NCBI RefSeq assembly: GCF_026427715.1 | Contig: NZ_CP107558.1 | Location: forward strand, 2,779,001-2,843,000 | From: Methylocystis sp. MJC1 | Lineage (GTDB): Bacteria; Pseudomonadota; Alphaproteobacteria; Rhizobiales; Beijerinckiaceae | DNA length: 64,000 nucleotides | Direction of reading: 5' to 3' | Part shown: positions 62,569-64,000 of the stretch, piece after piece | How the letters are laid out: every line of letters begins with the position of its first letter | How positions within the stretch are numbered: position 1 is the first letter of the stretch | Position numbers and translations under genes: made by a program | The notes under the pieces: model-generated | Database searches by the model: none | The model's input: the letters and a program-made list of their open reading frames with translations, nothing else | What the model was told of the DNA's origin: nothing

Positions 62569-63489
62569 TTACTGCCCGCCGCCGAGCGAATGCACATAGA
62601 CGGCGAGCGCCTTGATCGTCGTGTCGTCGAGCCTGCCTTTCCAGGCCGGCATCACCGCGCCGCCGCCATTGGCGATGCGCGCGATGATGGTCGGCTTGTC
62701 GGCGCCATAGAGCCAGATCTGGTCGTAAAGCGCCGGCGCGCCCATCTCGGGATTGCCCTTGCCTTCGACGCCATGGCAGCTCGCACAATTCTCCGCGTAG
62801 AGCTTCTCGCCCTCCGCCGTCGGCGCGTCGGAGTCCGGCGTCTCGGCATAGGTGCGCACGTGATCGGCGACGATCGAGATTTGCTCCGGCGTCAGAATGC
62901 CGTCGCGCCCGAAGGCCGGCATAGCGGAAGAGCGGGTCGCCTTGTCGGCCTCCCAACGCACGCCATGCTCGATCGTCTGCTGTATGTCGGCGAGCTTGCC
63001 GCCCCAGATCCAATCGTCGTCGTTCAAATTGGCGTAGCCCTTGGCGCCCTGCCCGCCGGCGCCGTGACACGAGGCGCAATTCGTCGCGAAAGCCACCTTG
63101 CCGACCATGCGCGCCGCGGCGAGCAATTCAGGATCGGACTCGATCTTGTCGAGCGGCGCGGCGGCGATCTTCTCGAGCACGGGACCGCGGGTCGTCTGCA
63201 AATCCGCCACGTCGGACGCCACCTGCGTGCGCGAGCTCCAGGCGAACAGTCCCTGCGTGCCGCCGGACAGCGTCGGCCAGGCGGGATAGACGATCGTATA
63301 GCCGACGCCCCAGATGATCGTGATCCAGAAGGTCCACACCCACCAGCGCGGTAGCGGCGTATTCAGCTCCTCTATGCCGTCCCACTCGTGACCCGTGGTC
63401 GGCACGCCGGTCGCCGGGTCGATTCTGACTTTGCTTGTTTTCGGCTCGCCCGTTCTTGCTTGGCCATTGTCAAACGTGTCGTCAGACAT
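62569..63489 (-). CDS. ccoP: cbb3 oxidase di-haem subunit CcoP (FixP)
   Basis: 306 residues from the ATG at 63489 (MSDDTFDNG), where GAGAGG lies 9 bases upstream; an ATG at 63498 has the site too close. One membrane helix (WWVWTFWITIIWGVGYTIVY, about 49-68), then two cytochrome c domains, each with CASCH (NCASCHGAGGQG; NCASCHGVEGKG). It passes electrons from cytochrome c to CcoN/CcoO. Its start overlaps the ccoQ end by 8 bases. Confidence 0.96.
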   Translation of the reverse strand: MSDDTFDNGQARTGEPKTSKVRIDPATGVPTTGHEWDGIEELNTPLPRWWVWTFWITIIWGVGYTIVYPAWPTLSGGTQGLFAWSSRTQVASDVADLQTTRGPVLEKIAAAPLDKIESDPELLAAARMVGKVAFATNCASCHGAGGQGAKGYANLNDDDWIWGGKLADIQQTIEHGVRWEADKATRSSAMPAFGRDGILTPEQISIVADHVRTYAETPDSDAPTAEGEKLYAENCASCHGVEGKGNPEMGAPALYDQIWLYGADKPTIIARIANGGGAVMPAWKGRLDDTTIKALAVYVHSLGGGQ

Positions 63490-63670
63490 CGTCGTCATCC
63501 TCTCGAAAGGGAATTCGGGCGTCCTGTTCGAATTGCTTCCGGCGCGACGGCCAGAAGACGTAAACGATGACGCCCAGGAAAATCAGGCCGAAGAACATCA
63601 GCCCCCAGGAGGCCGCGAAGGCGCGCAAGCTTTCATAGGTGGAGATGATTTCGGCGTTTCCAGCGTTCAT
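63482..63670 (-). CDS. ccoQ: cbb3 oxidase small subunit CcoQ (FixQ)
   Basis: 62 residues from ATG 63670 (MNAGNAEIIS): one membrane helix (WGLMFFGLIFLGVIVYVFWP) and then a charged RRKQFEQDARIPF with an acidic tail, as in CcoQ. AGGTGA, which overlaps the ccoO stop, serves as the ribosome binding site. Confidence 0.93.
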   Translation of the reverse strand: MNAGNAEIISTYESLRAFAASWGLMFFGLIFLGVIVYVFWPSRRKQFEQDARIPFREDDDDV

Positions 63671-63674
63671 CGGA

Positions 63675-64000
63675 TCACCTGACATTCGCCTTGTCGTCGT
63701 AGATTTTGAAATCCACCGAGACGCCGAGATGCTGCAGATAGGCGACGAGCGCATCCTCCTCGGTCGCGCCGGCTTTCGACGGCGTATCCGTGAAGGCGGC
63801 GTTCGGATAGCGCTTCAGCATCTCGCTCGCGCCCTGTGCGTCGGCGGAAAGCTGCGCCGCGAGATCGACCGACGCATTGTCGATCTGCTCGTCGGTGTAA
63901 GGCACGCCGACCATCCGCAGCGTCCGCATCTGCTCGGCGAGATGCGCGCCGTCGAGCGGCGTCTGCGACAGGAAGGCGTAGCCAGGCATGATGGAGGACG
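63675..64000 (-). CDS. ccoO: cbb3 oxidase mono-haem subunit CcoO (FixO), C-terminal part, cut by the window end
   Basis: The visible 108 residues begin SSIMPGYAFLSQTPLDG and run to YDDKANVR: the conserved CcoO end (MPGYAFL; ...VAYLQHLG). The haem motif and the rest, with ccoN, lie beyond the right edge. The order ccoO-Q-P-G-H-I-S is canonical. Confidence 0.93.
   Translation of the reverse strand, partial: SSIMPGYAFLSQTPLDGAHLAEQMRTLRMVGVPYTDEQIDNASVDLAAQLSADAQGASEMLKRYPNAAFTDTPSKAGATEEDALVAYLQHLGVSVDFKIYDDKANVR

Overview
The window reads as chromosome of a GC-rich alphaproteobacterium of the order Hyphomicrobiales (Rhizobiales). The evidence is a giant apolipoprotein-like coiled-coil protein of the growth-pole-ring (GPR/RgsE) type, a single bifunctional rsh next to rpoZ, a DUF2336 protein, and a ccoNOQP-ccoGHIS (fixNOQP-fixGHIS) cluster. 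The overall flavour, including the porin, resembles methanotrophs such as Methylocystis/Methylosinus, but no methanotrophy gene is present, so the genus is inference.

Region 1 (about 0-23 kb) is an accessory defence island. A plasmid/ICE-type small protein at the left edge is followed by a 1219-aa SIR2-domain protein. Next, on the minus strand, is a complete type I restriction-modification operon, hsdM-hsdS-DUF262/HNH-hsdR-YgjP-like peptidase, with 1- to 10-bp gene overlaps. Its hsdR is cut in two by a 2786-bp IS66-family element with clear 8-bp target duplications; removing the element plus one duplication restores the frame exactly. Then come a nucleotidyltransferase-fold gene with an overlapping partner, a ubiquitin-like/E1-like/DUF6527 operon that diverges from an XRE regulator plus ImmA/IrrE peptidase pair around twin palindromes, and a class II Fic protein with two identically spaced inverted repeats in its promoter.

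Region 2 (about 23.5-40 kb) is chromosomal: a small unknown protein, a double-stranded beta-helix protein, an Hpt protein diverging from the 2327-aa GPR-like gene, a Rieske-FAD reductase, a porin with a strong terminator, an unknown exported protein, a degenerate CitE-like protein, a DUF2336 protein and pdxJ.

Region 3 (about 40-56.5 kb) mixes accessory genes (carboxylesterase, AraC/GyrI-like regulator, MOSC protein, di-haem cytochrome c peroxidase) with a core block: rpoZ-rsh, a LabA-like NYN protein, dapA-smpB and a soluble lytic transglycosylase. An unknown coiled-coil membrane protein and a beta-lactamase-fold serine hydrolase follow.

Region 4 (56.6 kb to the end) is the minus-strand cbb3 oxidase cluster: ccoO (cut by the window end), ccoQ, ccoP, ccoG, ccoH, ccoI, ccoS and an MFS gene that overlaps ccoS. 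The short ccoS gene is read directly from the sequence.

Several families of palindromic intergenic repeats sit just after stop codons, and one lies inside the coding end of ccoI. No rRNA, tRNA or CRISPR array was seen. Coordinates come from reading the sequence by eye; function calls rest on recognised motifs, not database searches.
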